DNA of 37,337 nucleotides from Gyrodactylus bullatarudis (Eukaryota; Platyhelminthes; Monogenea; Gyrodactylidea; Gyrodactylidae), in the NCBI GenBank assembly GCA_012064415.1, contig SSNU01000210.1, positions 10,222 through 47,558 on the forward strand, written 5' to 3'. The notes under the pieces are model-generated. The model was given only the letters and a program-made list of their open reading frames with translations. It did not search any database and was not told the DNA's origin. The position numbers and the translations under genes were made by a program. Positions 12,363-22,662 of this stretch are shown here, piece by piece (the first letter of the stretch is position 1; every line of letters starts with the position of its first letter).

Positions 12363-13397
12363 ACAAAAAAGATTTTTTTTCCAAATTAAGCCTACTCATA
12401 ATTCGAAGTATCTATAAACCATTTCATTTTTATCGATTTGGAGTGATAGTCGATATGTTGTTAATTTCTGAAATATTTCTAAAATTTTATTACAATAAAT
12501 TCCTTCAAAATTGAATATTTTGCTTCTGAATCTACATACACTGTTATTATATCCATGGTTTTTAGATTACTATTGAATTTTTAACCTGGAAATCGAGAGT
12601 GGTGAAATATTTATATTGTTGTGCACTGCATTTTACACTCTAATTAGAAATAATTAAGAGTTCTGTTCTTGCAGTTTATTTTCTATTTCTACCTCAACTT
12701 TGGCTATGCTATTTATAGAGAAATGCGATGCCTGATTTGACTAAGAGACAGACTTATAAGTTGTTATGGGTGCCGGTACTGATCTAGTCTTGGCTCCTTT
12801 ATGAGAAGTGGAAGGCTTGCTAGCAGACATGATATCAAGGCAGTTGAAGCCGAATAATTTTATATTTAAATATTTAAACAACAAATAAATAATACTTTAA
12901 AATATAGTCTTTTGAATGAAACCAAAAGTGTGGGAACTTAACCTCCTCAACATAAGTAATTATTGGTATTCAAAACATGAGTATTACTCATTTAGTAATA
13001 CTCATCACTGAAGAGTCATCTCCATTTTTGCTCATTCATGAATACTACTTGGTAATGCAAGAACAACTATTTTCCCTCGTCAATATAAATTTTGAGATTT
13101 TAGTAAAACCCCAACGTTATAATAGGCTTTAGTAGAGCTGCTTTACCTTTTTTTGATTCTATGTCCTGTTAAGTTGTGAATATTGTTTATTGATTTGATT
13201 ATAAACATACAATTGCAGTAAACAATTTTTTATCATTATTTTCATTGAAATAAAATTTCACCCCTTTTTATCGGAGCTTGCTCAATGAATTGAGTTACAT
13301 GCAAAAATTTTCAATGAAAAATATTATTGGTAGTAGTAGTAAATTTTAATTTAACTAATTACTAATTAGTTAAGACCTAGATTAAATTATTAATTAC
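12363..13397. other. CUL3 3' flank, no recognisable gene
   Basis: Holds the CUL3 3' UTR with AATAAA at 12494-12499. A 29-codon minus-strand ORF at 12741-12830 is Ser/Thr/Lys-rich and too short to name. An 11-bp perfect inverted repeat with a 7-nt loop lies at 12977-13005 (arms ATGAGTATTAC). The rest is AT-rich and without visible structure. Confidence 0.5.
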
Positions 13398-14866
13398 TAT
13401 ACCTTTTACAGACGAAAATGAGAGATTTCTTCAATCAAAAAGAAAAAACTTTCGTATCAAAGTGAGAGTATACAATTATGTACAAAAGACATAATGTTAT
13501 TGTATGGAGGTTAAGTACAAATAGTATATTCACATGTATAATTAATGGTATCTCGGACTTTGATTATAATTATATGTAATAATTAAGAGAAAATCCAATT
13601 CAAAAAATATTTTTCTTCGTTCAAAATGAGAGATTTTATTCAAGTAAATCTTGCTTATTCATTACTAAGGGAAAATATTTTTCAATATGCCTCGTGCATT
13701 CAGCAATTGAGTATGGTGATATTTCTCTTAAAGCATTTTGAGCTGCTACTTCTAAGATACTCATGTTGAATTCAGTCTTAGGAATGTCCCCTCCAGTTTT
13801 CGAATATTCAATAATTTCTTCCCTTCTGGCATCCAAAATTTTCTTAACTTTACTCTTAAATACGCTCCAAACTTTTTCTATAGGATTTATCAGATAAGAA
13901 TACGGGACCAGCCTGAGAATTTTGAAATTATCATCTTGAATCCCTTCTTCACATGCTGAATGACAGGGTGCATTATCGATGATAAGTGTGCAAGGAAACA
14001 GGCCAACAGACAGTTTTTTTAACTTAATAAGATATTCACGAAAAATTTCTTTAGTGAAACTGCCTCTTTTTATTTGGAAGTTAACCAATCTCTGGGATGA
14101 AATTAATCCAATACAATGTAAATTTTTCCCTTTTGAATTCGTATTTGTAATTAGACACTTTTCACCTATTTTTGATCTTCCTTTTGTTCTTGAACAGTAC
14201 AGATTTAAGTTTGTTTCATCCAAAAACAGCATGTTTCTTCCTACTGCTCAAAGTATATTGTTAAGTATTCATGTCTTTTATCTTTATTTTCTTCTGAATT
14301 TACATTCATAGGAACATGCTGTAAGTTCTTTAAAGAAAAACATTGTCCATTCAACCAGTTTTGAATTGTTGATACAGCTATTGATTGGTTGAAAACTCTT
14401 TGATAATGATCACAGCAGTCTTTCAATGTCACTCTTGGATTATTTTCCACGAAGTTTACAATGCTTTGAACTTTTTCTTCCGATTTTTTAATATTATTTC
14501 TTCCTCCTCTTGGAAGATTATAATCACGACCACTCTTAACCCATCGATAAGCTGTTGAATAAGGAATATTGCATAATTTTGCCAATTCCTGCCAATTACC
14601 ATCATTTTCATAGAGATCTAAAATTTTTTTCCTTATATTTTGGGCATTTCGTAATGAATAAACAGTACTGGATACGTACAACAAGAATTACTCAATGAAG
14701 AGAGTACCCCCTGATTTTTAACCAATTGAATTTCATTCTATACGTGACCTTAAAAATTTACATTGAAACACATTAAAACCACCCCCTTTTTAACCCTTTC
14801 ATTTTGACTCGAGAAAATCATCACATTGAATGATGAAAAATATCATTTTCGTCTGTAAAAGGTATA
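13398..14866 (-). mobile_element. Tc1/mariner-IS630 superfamily transposon
   Basis: TA duplications at 13398-13399 and 14865-14866 flank an element of 1465 bp (13400-14864). The terminal inverted repeats match over 22 bp and begin TACCTTTTACAGACG. A 14-nt string, AAAATGAGAGATTT, occurs directly repeated at 13415-13428 and 13623-13636, with a weaker copy near 13459, resembling the IR/DR layout of some Tc1 elements. The transposase lies on the minus strand and is broken by one frameshift. Intact ends and TA sites suggest a fairly recent insertion. Confidence 0.9.
13636..14684 (-). pseudogene. Frameshifted DDE transposase of the Tc1/IS630 element
   Basis: The first half (14684-14241, 147 codons) has helix-turn-helix DNA-binding regions (NWQELAKLCNIPYSTAYRW; then TLKDCCDHY). 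The second half (14232-13636, 198 codons) is the RNase H-fold catalytic part, with FLDETN, IIDNAPCH and NPIEKVW supplying D, D and E. I count 32 residues between the second D and the E, fewer than the 34 of Tc1. The halves are in different frames and meet within a few bases around 14233-14245. The simplest reading is a one-base indel in an otherwise complete gene; a sequencing error cannot be excluded. The split copy is presumably inactive. Confidence 0.85.
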
Positions 14867-15099
14867 GATTTTAATTCATTGTCAATGAACCATTGAGTTC
14901 ATTTTTACTATTTATTTATTTTTGGTACAAAACATGCAAAGTGAAAAGATTTTTAAAATTTATGATTGAAAAAAGTTTATGAGAAAACTTAAATCGTTTT
15001 ATCCTAATAGATTTAACCCTAGAATTACATACACACTGTCATACAAAAAATTAAAGATTTGATAAACTTTCAAGAGTAAGTTAAGTCTGTAAGTGATAA
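14867..15099. other. AT-rich spacer between two mobile elements
   Basis: Holds no ORF or recognisable site. It contains TTAACCCTAGAATTACAT at about 15014, which superficially resembles a piggyBac end but has no partner. Confidence 0.4.
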
Positions 15100-15924
15100 A
15101 TCCCAAAAGAGAAATTTCCTAACATTGCAATGAAACCATGGGAAAGAGTACATATCGACTTTGCGGAACCCGCAACCAAAACATATGCACTAGTAATAGT
15201 GGATAGCTATAGCAAATGGCTGGAGGTGGAAGTTACAGACCAACCGATATCCAAATTCATCATAAAAACACTTGATAAACTAAACGCAAGATTTGGATTA
15301 CCAGACATGATCGTGTCAGACAACGCCCCGAATTTCACGTCAGAAGAAATAAAAACGTGGGCGAAAAACAATGCGATCACACTCGTTAACTCACCACCGT
15401 ACCACCCCCAAAGCAACGGACTAGCAGAGAAAAACGTAGACACAATAAAACGAGCATGGAAAAAAATCGAAGGAGATAAATCAGGCGGCCTAAATGATTT
15501 CTTAAGAGAGTTCAGAATAAGCCCCAAAAGGGAACTCAATAACATGTCTCCAGCAGAATTAATGTTTAGCTTAGAACCCAGATCGGAATTATCCTTACTA
15601 AAACCCAAACTAGAACATAAAAGTAAAATAGGGAAATACGCAGAAGGGGAAAAAATATGGTATAAAAACACATTAAAAGATACCTTGGAAAAAGGGCTAG
15701 TGACGAAAGCAGAAGGGGAAATCGTTCACATAAGAGGGGAGGACGACAGGGTTCTCATAAGACACATAAATCACACAAAAAAAAGATATACTGAAGAAGT
15801 TTTAGGTAGGACACTCAACGATAACACATACACACAAAATGATAACACACACACACAACCCAATAACACACATACACTGATACACACAACAATAGGGAAA
15901 ATGGCAGGAACACTGGGGAGGTAA
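15100..15924 (+). pseudogene. Integrase domain of a gypsy-type pol, truncated at the 5' end
   Basis: The reading frame is open from 15100, with the first ATG at 15130. The retroviral-type integrase core is present with its acidic triad: VHIDFA, IVSDNAPNF and NGLAEKNV supply D, D and E. A C-terminal region follows that would bind DNA. The last part is a degenerate seven-residue tandem repeat (NDNTYTQ, NDNTHTQ, PNNTHT) encoded by an ACACA-rich tract at about 15808-15890. The frame stops at 15922-15924, while the expected pol tail continues one frame over. With no upstream domains it is a fragment of a polyprotein, not a free-standing gene; host recruitment cannot be excluded but nothing supports it. 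Confidence 0.8.
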
Positions 15925-16039
15925 ACAATAGAAACAAAAAAGAATCTGACTATGAGGCTAGACGTTCAAGTAGAGGTAGAATACCAAATCGCAGATACGA
16001 TAAGGAAGTTGAGACTAAATCTTTGAACACATACTTGTA

Positions 16040-17320
16040 CAGGTTTACCCCAGAGATGGATGTGGAAAATTAAGCCCCTTCCTCTCTACACCCAAAATAA
16101 ATATACATTTTTGTATCATTACTTTAAAGTAGACTCAGCAAGAGTTTTGAATCTCAAGAATTAGTTTTTCTTGATTTTTACACCATTGTAAAGATCGTTT
16201 TCTTTAGATCAGAACCATATAATCTACTGTATGTCTTATACTCAAATTAATCTATCTAGATCGAGTTAAAGTTTCTCATAAATTTATGGAAAATTATTTT
16301 TAAATCATTTTCTCAAACATATCCTAGTTGTGAAAAGGGCTTGCTCTACCTCCAAAGCAAACAAATAAATCATCATCATTTCTAAGGGTGCTAAATTCAA
16401 TGCCAGATGGGAGAAGTCATCGGATAAATTTGAACTTAGGTGTCATTCCAAAAAAATAAAATTTCTGAAACATGAATTATTTATGATCCAAATTTAGGAT
16501 CCAATATACGGTATATTGCAGGATATATTCTAAAATGAGCCAATCAATTTCATCTTTTTTGATTTAAATTGAGATCCGCTGCAATGAGATTGTAATCATG
16601 AAACAAGAAAACAAAATCTTAGTTGCTCAACTCGCTCGAGAAGGATTAACGAAGACTTCAGAAAAGATATGATGCACCTGATATTGCTGATGGGTATGAT
16701 ATGATCCAAAAAGCTTTTGAGGAAGTTAATTCATAAAGAATTGTTTTAAAGCTTCTATAATATGGAGCATATACCAGATTCCACAACAAAATCTAAACAG
16801 AACTGTTTAATTGAATTACTTTAATAAATCAATATTTTTATTAGTTAGGATCTATTTTCTGATTTCTCTTGATACAAAAATAATTCATGTTTCAGAAATT
16901 TTATTTTTTTGGAATGACACCTAAGTTCAAATTTATCCGATGACTTCTCCCATCTGGCATTGAATTTAGCACCCTTAGAAATGATGATGATTTATTTGTT
17001 TGCTTTGGAGGTAGAGCAAGCCCTTTTCACAACTAGGATATGTTTGAGAAAATGATTTAAAAATAATTTTCCATAAATTTATGAGAAACTTTAACTCGAT
17101 CTAGATAGATTAATTTGAGTATAAGACATACAGTAGATTATATGGTTCTGATCTAAAGAAAACGATCTTTACAATGGTGTAAAAATCAAGAAAAACTAAT
17201 TCTTGAGATTCAAAACTCTTGCTGAGTCTACTTTAAAGTAATGATACAAAAATGTATATTTATTTTGGGTGTAGAGAGGAAGGGGCTTAATTTTCCACAT
17301 CCATCTCTGGGGTATACCTG
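16040..17320. mobile_element. Nested long-terminal-inverted-repeat element (443-bp arms), TA target site
   Basis: Arms 16040-16482 and 16878-17320 are the same length and nearly perfect inverted copies; by eye I saw a single difference, near the outer end. The ends read CAGGTTTACCCCAGAG and CAGGTATACCCCAGAG and are flanked by TA at 16038-16039 and 17321-17322. The 395-nt spacer holds two small overlapping frames: one starting ATG at 16598 (24 codons) and another ending at TAA 16734-16736 (23 codons). They look like the start and end of a lost protein joined by a deletion. This fits an internally deleted Tc1/mariner-pogo-like element. It sits inside the gypsy remnant, so it is the younger insertion. 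Confidence 0.88.
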
Positions 17321-17365
17321 TATTACCTAAGTTTTAAAAGAGGGGAGATGACAGGAATACATCCT

Positions 17366-19603
17366 GGAATTATCCAAAGGATATAATAACTAATCTTAAA
17401 TTTATAATAACCTCTTTCCTTACAGATAAACATCCTTTTCCTTCAAGAGGAGGATTTCACAGAGGGCCGCGGCAGAATTAAGATACATTTTCAAATTCAA
17501 GAGTAAAATACTATATCGAACAATAAAGCTATATTTATGTCTCAACAACTCAATTCTTCTACCTCTGATTATGAAGATGTTAATGACACTTATTCTGTAG
17601 CGAGCTATGATAGCAAATATGTAAGCTGAAAAAACACCAAAACTCTCCAATAAATAGCAACAGTGGAGAGAAAAGTGAAAAAGCTCACATATTTATCATT
17701 TTTAAAGCAATGCCATTGATGATGCTTTAAGAAATACGTGTATGGTTTTTAAATATATCTCTTTCTTATACATTTCCAAATTATGAATTTAAGTGGATAC
17801 TCGGACGTTTTTGATAAACAACGTGAATTACTCATTCATTTACATTCAATAAATTCCCATTTTGTCTAGTGATTTCCGTCTATTTACTGATTTCCCATAT
17901 TCACGGTAACATACATAGGGATACAACAAGCCAGTGTAGTACTACCACACTGTAGTGGTCTGAAGAGATCCGGTGAATATAAGCTTTATTACTAAAATTT
18001 ACACCTGATTTCTAAATCCTCACAATGAGTTCCTCATTGACCAAAAAAAAATTTTCGAAGATTCAAAATTTTAAATATTCAAGGGTTTAGTGTGCAATAA
18101 ATTTTATCGTTGGAACAGTAAATTTTCCTTGGAAAATAATACGTAAAAAAGACTGAATTCTAATATCCAACTCTTAAAATTTTTTAGACTTGTGTAGAAA
18201 TTAAATCAAAATGTTCTCTAATCATTGATTGCTAATCATAACCTTGATACGGATGGAAGAAAATTAATAGGATTATTACAAAGAAAATAATGTATTTTTC
18301 CTTTTTTATTAAATAGAAACGCTTAGAAAAATTAAAATATCAGATATTTACAGAGATTAGAAATAGGGTTGGGGTCAAAATGACCCCAATATTCTGGTGA
18401 GGGTTAAATGCTCAAAAATACAGAAAAAATAGCTTTTCTAAATCCAATTTTCTATACTCAAAATTATGACTTATAAGTAACTACGTGAAATGGTTTATAA
18501 TTATAGCTCGTTAGATATTTTTGAGTTGAATTCTTTACCCGATTTGGATTGCCTTACACTATAAGCTCCCCCCCTCCAGACCGCTGTTATCATCTAAGCT
18601 TTACTATTGACCACTATGCAACCTCCTAGACACAGGTTTCAATTGAATTTTGCATGTTTTTAAAAATCTCAGATTGTAAAAATTTGTACCAGATGCACAT
18701 AATTTTAATAAATAAATCTGATGAGGCTACTTAATTACAGTGTAAAAAATAATTATCATAAAAATTTGTACGTCTCAATGTAAAACTTTACATGGGTGTG
18801 TGTAGCGGCCTAAAATTACATTATAGACCAAAGCATACATCAAAACATTCCACTATACATGAAACTCCCTTGACGATTTCTCACTCCACTATACGTGAAG
18901 ACCCTTTGCTGATTGACTGTATTATAAAAGTGGAAATTTTTTGTGTTGTTCAAAAATTTATCCGATAAAGTAGGAGAGGTGACATGATATCTTCGCAAGG
19001 GCTGACACCCAATGTATGCTTCCAGAGGGACCTCGCTGGATATTCACTAGGTGTGGATCATGAAAATCGAAGCAAATGATCATTGAAAAGCTTGGCCCAT
19101 GTTCTGATAGATTATTTCATGCTGAATGCATATGAATACAACATTGCCTCAAGATGTCTCACTTTTCATCAAAATTTAGCAAAACTACTTATAAGTAATT
19201 ATTTTTTATGTAGATATTATTTCAGAAAATTTTTAGCCATGATATAGTATATCATTGATATACATATGTACTACTACTTAGTTCTAATTTAAATTTTTAC
19301 TGTTTGAAAATAAAATTTAAAAATCAAAACAAGTTTACTAAATTATTTTGAATATCTTATGAGAACAATTTCTGGGTGGCAATTTTTCTTCTGAGATTCA
19401 AAAGCTACTGAATTAACTCTTTCATAAGAAAAATTCCAAATAGATTTCATTGCTTTATTAAAACCTTAGCTTTTTTGTCTAAATTCGGATATTTAAAGGT
19501 AGGAATTTTCTTGAGCAGCAATATGAATAGAGGAAATTTATTAATATAGAGTCTATAGTTAGGGTTAGGATCAGGTAAGCGAGGCAAAGAGGAACAGGGC
19601 TTT
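17366..19603. other. Gene-free stretch with remnants of repeats
   Basis: No host ORF is convincing. About 17890-17990 holds a short hairpin-rich block containing GGTCTGAAGAGATCCGG, related to the arms of the foldback element at 11374-11813. At 18366-18407, read on the minus strand, is TTAACCCTCACC followed by a GGGGTC/GACCCC palindrome (18369-18389), which looks like a piggyBac terminal repeat. About 18845-18916 contains a diverged direct repeat around CCACTATAC. The remainder is AT-rich without visible features. Confidence 0.5.
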
Positions 19604-19623
19604 TTAACACTTGTTCCGGAAAT

Positions 19624-19829
19624 GGGGTTGTATACACCCCCAACAGGCTTTCATGAAAAATAAACTTGCGATATTTTCAGATTTTTCTCCTGCTCCTTTA
19701 TCTATTCTAGGATTGTTCATGATCCTATAGGGTTATAAAAACAAATATACTAAAAGTTTCATCAATAACAAAATATTGATGATGTAAGAAAATTCACCGC
19801 GTATGGCAAATGGGGTTGCTAGCACCCCC
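19624..19829. repeat. Two copies of an 18-bp near-palindrome in the piggyBac left end
   Basis: GGGGTTGTATACACCCCC at 19624-19641 and GGGGTTGCTAGCACCCCC at 19812-19829. Each is palindromic with one mismatched pair; they differ mainly in the central bases and lie 188 bp apart upstream of the transposase ATG. Their place and symmetry suggest transposase-binding sites; this is inference. Confidence 0.7.
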
Positions 19830-19895
19830 AATGATATTTTCTAACTAAACAAGCCTTATAAGAAGAATATTTTATCATTATTTCACTTACATACC

Positions 19896-21524
19896 ATGAA
19901 TAAGAACGTTTCTCATAGCTCTCTCTCTCTAAAAAAACTCGTATCGGAAATACATAGTGATTCTGACTTATCAGATATTTCAACAGAGGAAGAAGACCAT
20001 ATCATTGATGATATTTCTTCTACAGATGAACTTGAAGTAAATATCAATGATTCAGAGGATCTAAAATCAAAATGTGGAAATTACATTTAAACTAAGCGCA
20101 AAACATCCTCACATAAAGTTCCTGCAAGAAACATCTTTACTGCTAAACCAGGACTCAAATCATTTTCACAGAGTCAATTTTTGAAATCAGAATTTTTCTC
20201 GTGCCTGATTGATAAATCCATGATAGAAGATATACAAAATTATTCGAATTTGTACATAAAATTTAAGGATTGTAAGTCCCGTCCAATTACTCAAGAAGAA
20301 ATTTCAACTTGGATCGGAATTTGCCTACACTTTGGCGTTTCGAAACAAAAAAACATGTACCTCGAGGAACTCTGGTTTGAAGAATTTTCCAATTTGAACT
20401 TGAACAAATATATGACCTATTCCAGATTTTCAGTCATAAAGAAATTCATTCGATTCGATAATAAGGTTGAACGAGAGAGATCTACCGATAATCACAGGGA
20501 TAAACTATCACCAATCAGAAACTTGTTTCAAAAATTCATAGAAAACTGTCAAAAGTGTTACGAGCCATCTGATCAAATAACCATTGATGAACAACTTGTA
20601 GCTTTCAAAGGAAGATTCCCTTTCAAAGTATATATACCAACAAAGCCTGGCAAGTATGGTATAAAAATTTGGGCAGCATGTGATTCAAAAAACTCATACT
20701 TGGTAAATGCGGATATTTATATTGGTAAAGAGCTGCAGATAGAAAAAAACCAAGGTACAAATGTTGTGAAACAGCTTATTCACCCTTATCTAAATAAAGG
20801 TAGAACAGTAATATGTGATAATTTTTTTACATCGATCGAGCTATCCGATTTCCTGAAGAATCACGAAACATCGATAGTTGGAACTTGTCGTCAAAACCGA
20901 AAGTTTCTACCTAAAGCGTTCAACAATAAGAAAATTAAACAAAACTCAAAAGAGTATCTATTTCAAAATCATAACATCCTGCTTAGGTACGGAGCCAAAA
21001 AAAATAAGCCTGTCTTACTACTATCTAGTTTACATGAAACAACTGAAGATGATCAAGATAAACCGGAGATCGTTACATACTAAAATTCGACAAAAGCTGG
21101 TGTGGATACACTTGATCAACTGATCAGAAACTATAGCTGTAAAAGAGCCTGTAAGAGGTGGACACTAACAGTCTTCTGGAATATGTTGGACATAGCAGCC
21201 TACAACGCCTATGTTCTGTATTGCTTGAAAAATCCTATATTCCTGGAGAACAATGGCAAAAAATCCAGGAGAATATTCCTCAAAGAATTGTCTCAAAGCT
21301 TGCTCCACGAATCATCGAGAAAAAGAAAAGATTCAAGCATTTTAGAAGAAACCATAGTCGAGTCTCAAGCAATGGCCAAAATTCCAAAAGTGGTTCTGGG
21401 AAAAAAATGATGCGACATATGTCCAAGAAAAGAAGACAAGAGTGGCTACAAGAAGTGTGCAAAGTGTGACATTTTTCCTTGTAAACAACATCAACTTGTT
21501 ATTTGTCAAAATTGCTTTCAATAA
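19896..21524 (+). pseudogene. piggyBac transposase with three in-frame stop codons
   Basis: One frame runs from ATG 19896 to TAA 21522-21524 (about 543 codons) with no frameshift. It is interrupted by TAA 20088-20090, TAA 21081-21083 and TGA 21408-21410. An acidic N-terminus comes first. The DDD catalytic residues are visible in TIDEQLVAFKGR, VICDNFFTS and GVDTLDQL. A C-terminal cysteine-rich zinc finger (CDICPRKEDK ... CAKC ... CKQH ... CQNC) follows the third stop. The second stop falls on the second Tyr position of the conserved YYNSTK motif, so it disables a core residue. Codons on both sides of each stop fit the family. Presumably an inactive but fairly young copy. Confidence 0.9.
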
Positions 21525-21602
21525 ATGCTTATTTTACGTATTTTTGACTGGTTACTTACTTACCGAATATGAAATATTCACCTTTTCCGGAACAATTGTT
21601 AA

Positions 21603-22662
21603 CATCGATGACATGAAAACAAATCGTTTTTTCGCTCGGCGGGTTAACATCTATAATATGAAAATGAATCATTATTTTTTTGACTTTGACATCGAATCAC
21701 TCGATAACAAATAAATATACACAAAAAAGATATTCGGAAAAGTTGTACAGTTTGCTTCGAATATTGCCTCAAGATTGAAGACAAAGAAATCATGGGCATC
21801 GAAAAGGTTGCAGGTTTTTTGGTTTAAGTCGAATAGCTCGAAAAATTTGAATTTCAACTAAGCTCAACATGGTTCACAAAATGTATTTGGTTTTATTCAC
21901 TATTATTTTTGCAATTTTGTTATACTGTGTTAGCTTTAATTAAAGTATGCTCATAAATCAATGATACTTGGAATTGATTTTAAAAACTATGTAATCTCCG
22001 CGGTTAATTTTAACCGATAAAAATTTTGAATAAACGTGTAACTTCAAGTTAGTTTATCTGCATCTTTTGAAAAGTGATTGATAGAAAAAAAAAAGCAAAG
22101 TATTCCTAACACACATGAGACTTTTTAAGAACCCTCAAAAGGTTATGTATCATCAGAACGGCCTTGAAAATTCCCACAGCAAAAATTTGCTCATTTTTGG
22201 ACAATTTCTTCTAGATTTATTTAAAAAGTTATGAAATTAATTTATAATTACATAATCATATATGAATGGTCATCTACTTGATCCATGTAAATAATATTAC
22301 CCAAATAATAAGCATACACACGGTGTACTACACACCTAGAATTAAATCATTCTTACAATACATAATATGTATTACATACATATAATACTATGTATATGGT
22401 ATTATGATACTACAACTGTAATGGAATTTTATATTCATATCAGTTTTATGATAAAATTTCTATCCCTTCCTTTGTACTTATTTTATTCATCATCCTAGAG
22501 TTTGAAACTTACATGTAGAGACGAATATAGTACATTGTGTATATATGTACACATATTAAGTTCCCCACCCTTCATTTCGCTCTATTTATTTGTCTCTTCT
22601 GATTGGTTAGCAATATATAATGAATGAACGAACATTACTCTATTTAATTCATTCCTTTAAAA
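21603..22662. other. Intergenic region upstream of the Pax gene
   Basis: No gene recognised. A diverged direct repeat starts GTTAACATC at 21598 and again near 21643. A short inverted repeat, CGGTTAA-TT-TTAACCG, lies at 22001-22016. From about 22300 to 22640 the sequence is rich in TA-alternating strings and probably contains the Pax promoter and 5' UTR, but no motif decides the start site. Confidence 0.4.

Larger units (their letters stand above)
15100..17365 (+). mobile_element. 5'-truncated Ty3/gypsy-type LTR retrotransposon remnant, interrupted by a later insertion
   Basis: Only the 3' part of pol remains: an integrase from about 15100. A further tail, offset by one frame (from 15921), carries an Arg/Ser-rich motif (RRSSRGRIPNRRY) typical of gypsy pol C-termini. 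A second element (16040-17320) splits this tail. Downstream of it the sequence resumes and runs into a polypurine stretch at 17336-17347, followed by TGACAGG at about 17349, a plausible 3' LTR start. Gag, protease, reverse transcriptase and the 5' LTR are not in the window, and I could not define the far LTR end. Confidence 0.75.
19604..21602 (+). mobile_element. piggyBac transposon
   Basis: TTAA duplications at 19604-19607 and 21599-21602 flank a 1991-bp element. The inverted ends agree over 15 bp with one mismatch: CACTTGTTCCGGAAA on the left, CAATTGTTCCGGAAA read in from the right. They do not start with the usual CCC. The left subterminal region carries two copies of an 18-bp near-palindrome (19624-19641 and 19812-19829). 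A single transposase frame (19896-21524) fills the middle but contains stops. Confidence 0.9.

Noticed and set aside
12741..12830. 29-codon minus-strand ORF rich in Ser, Thr and Lys, with a start vaguely like a histone tail
   Set aside because: It is too short, with no histone fold or further similarity after the first residues; chance is likely.
15014..15031. TTAACCCTAGAATTACAT as a piggyBac left end pairing with the repeat at 18366-18407
   Set aside because: Beyond TTAACCCT the two ends do not match and they are 3.4 kb apart across unrelated elements.
15207..15671. Minus-strand ORF of 154 codons opposite the integrase
   Set aside because: The plus strand carries the complete integrase core; the antisense frame is hydrophobic noise.
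20878..21123. Alternative-frame ORFs overlapping the piggyBac transposase (also 21158-21469)
   Set aside because: They are shadows: all catalytic and zinc-finger motifs lie in the frame of 19896.
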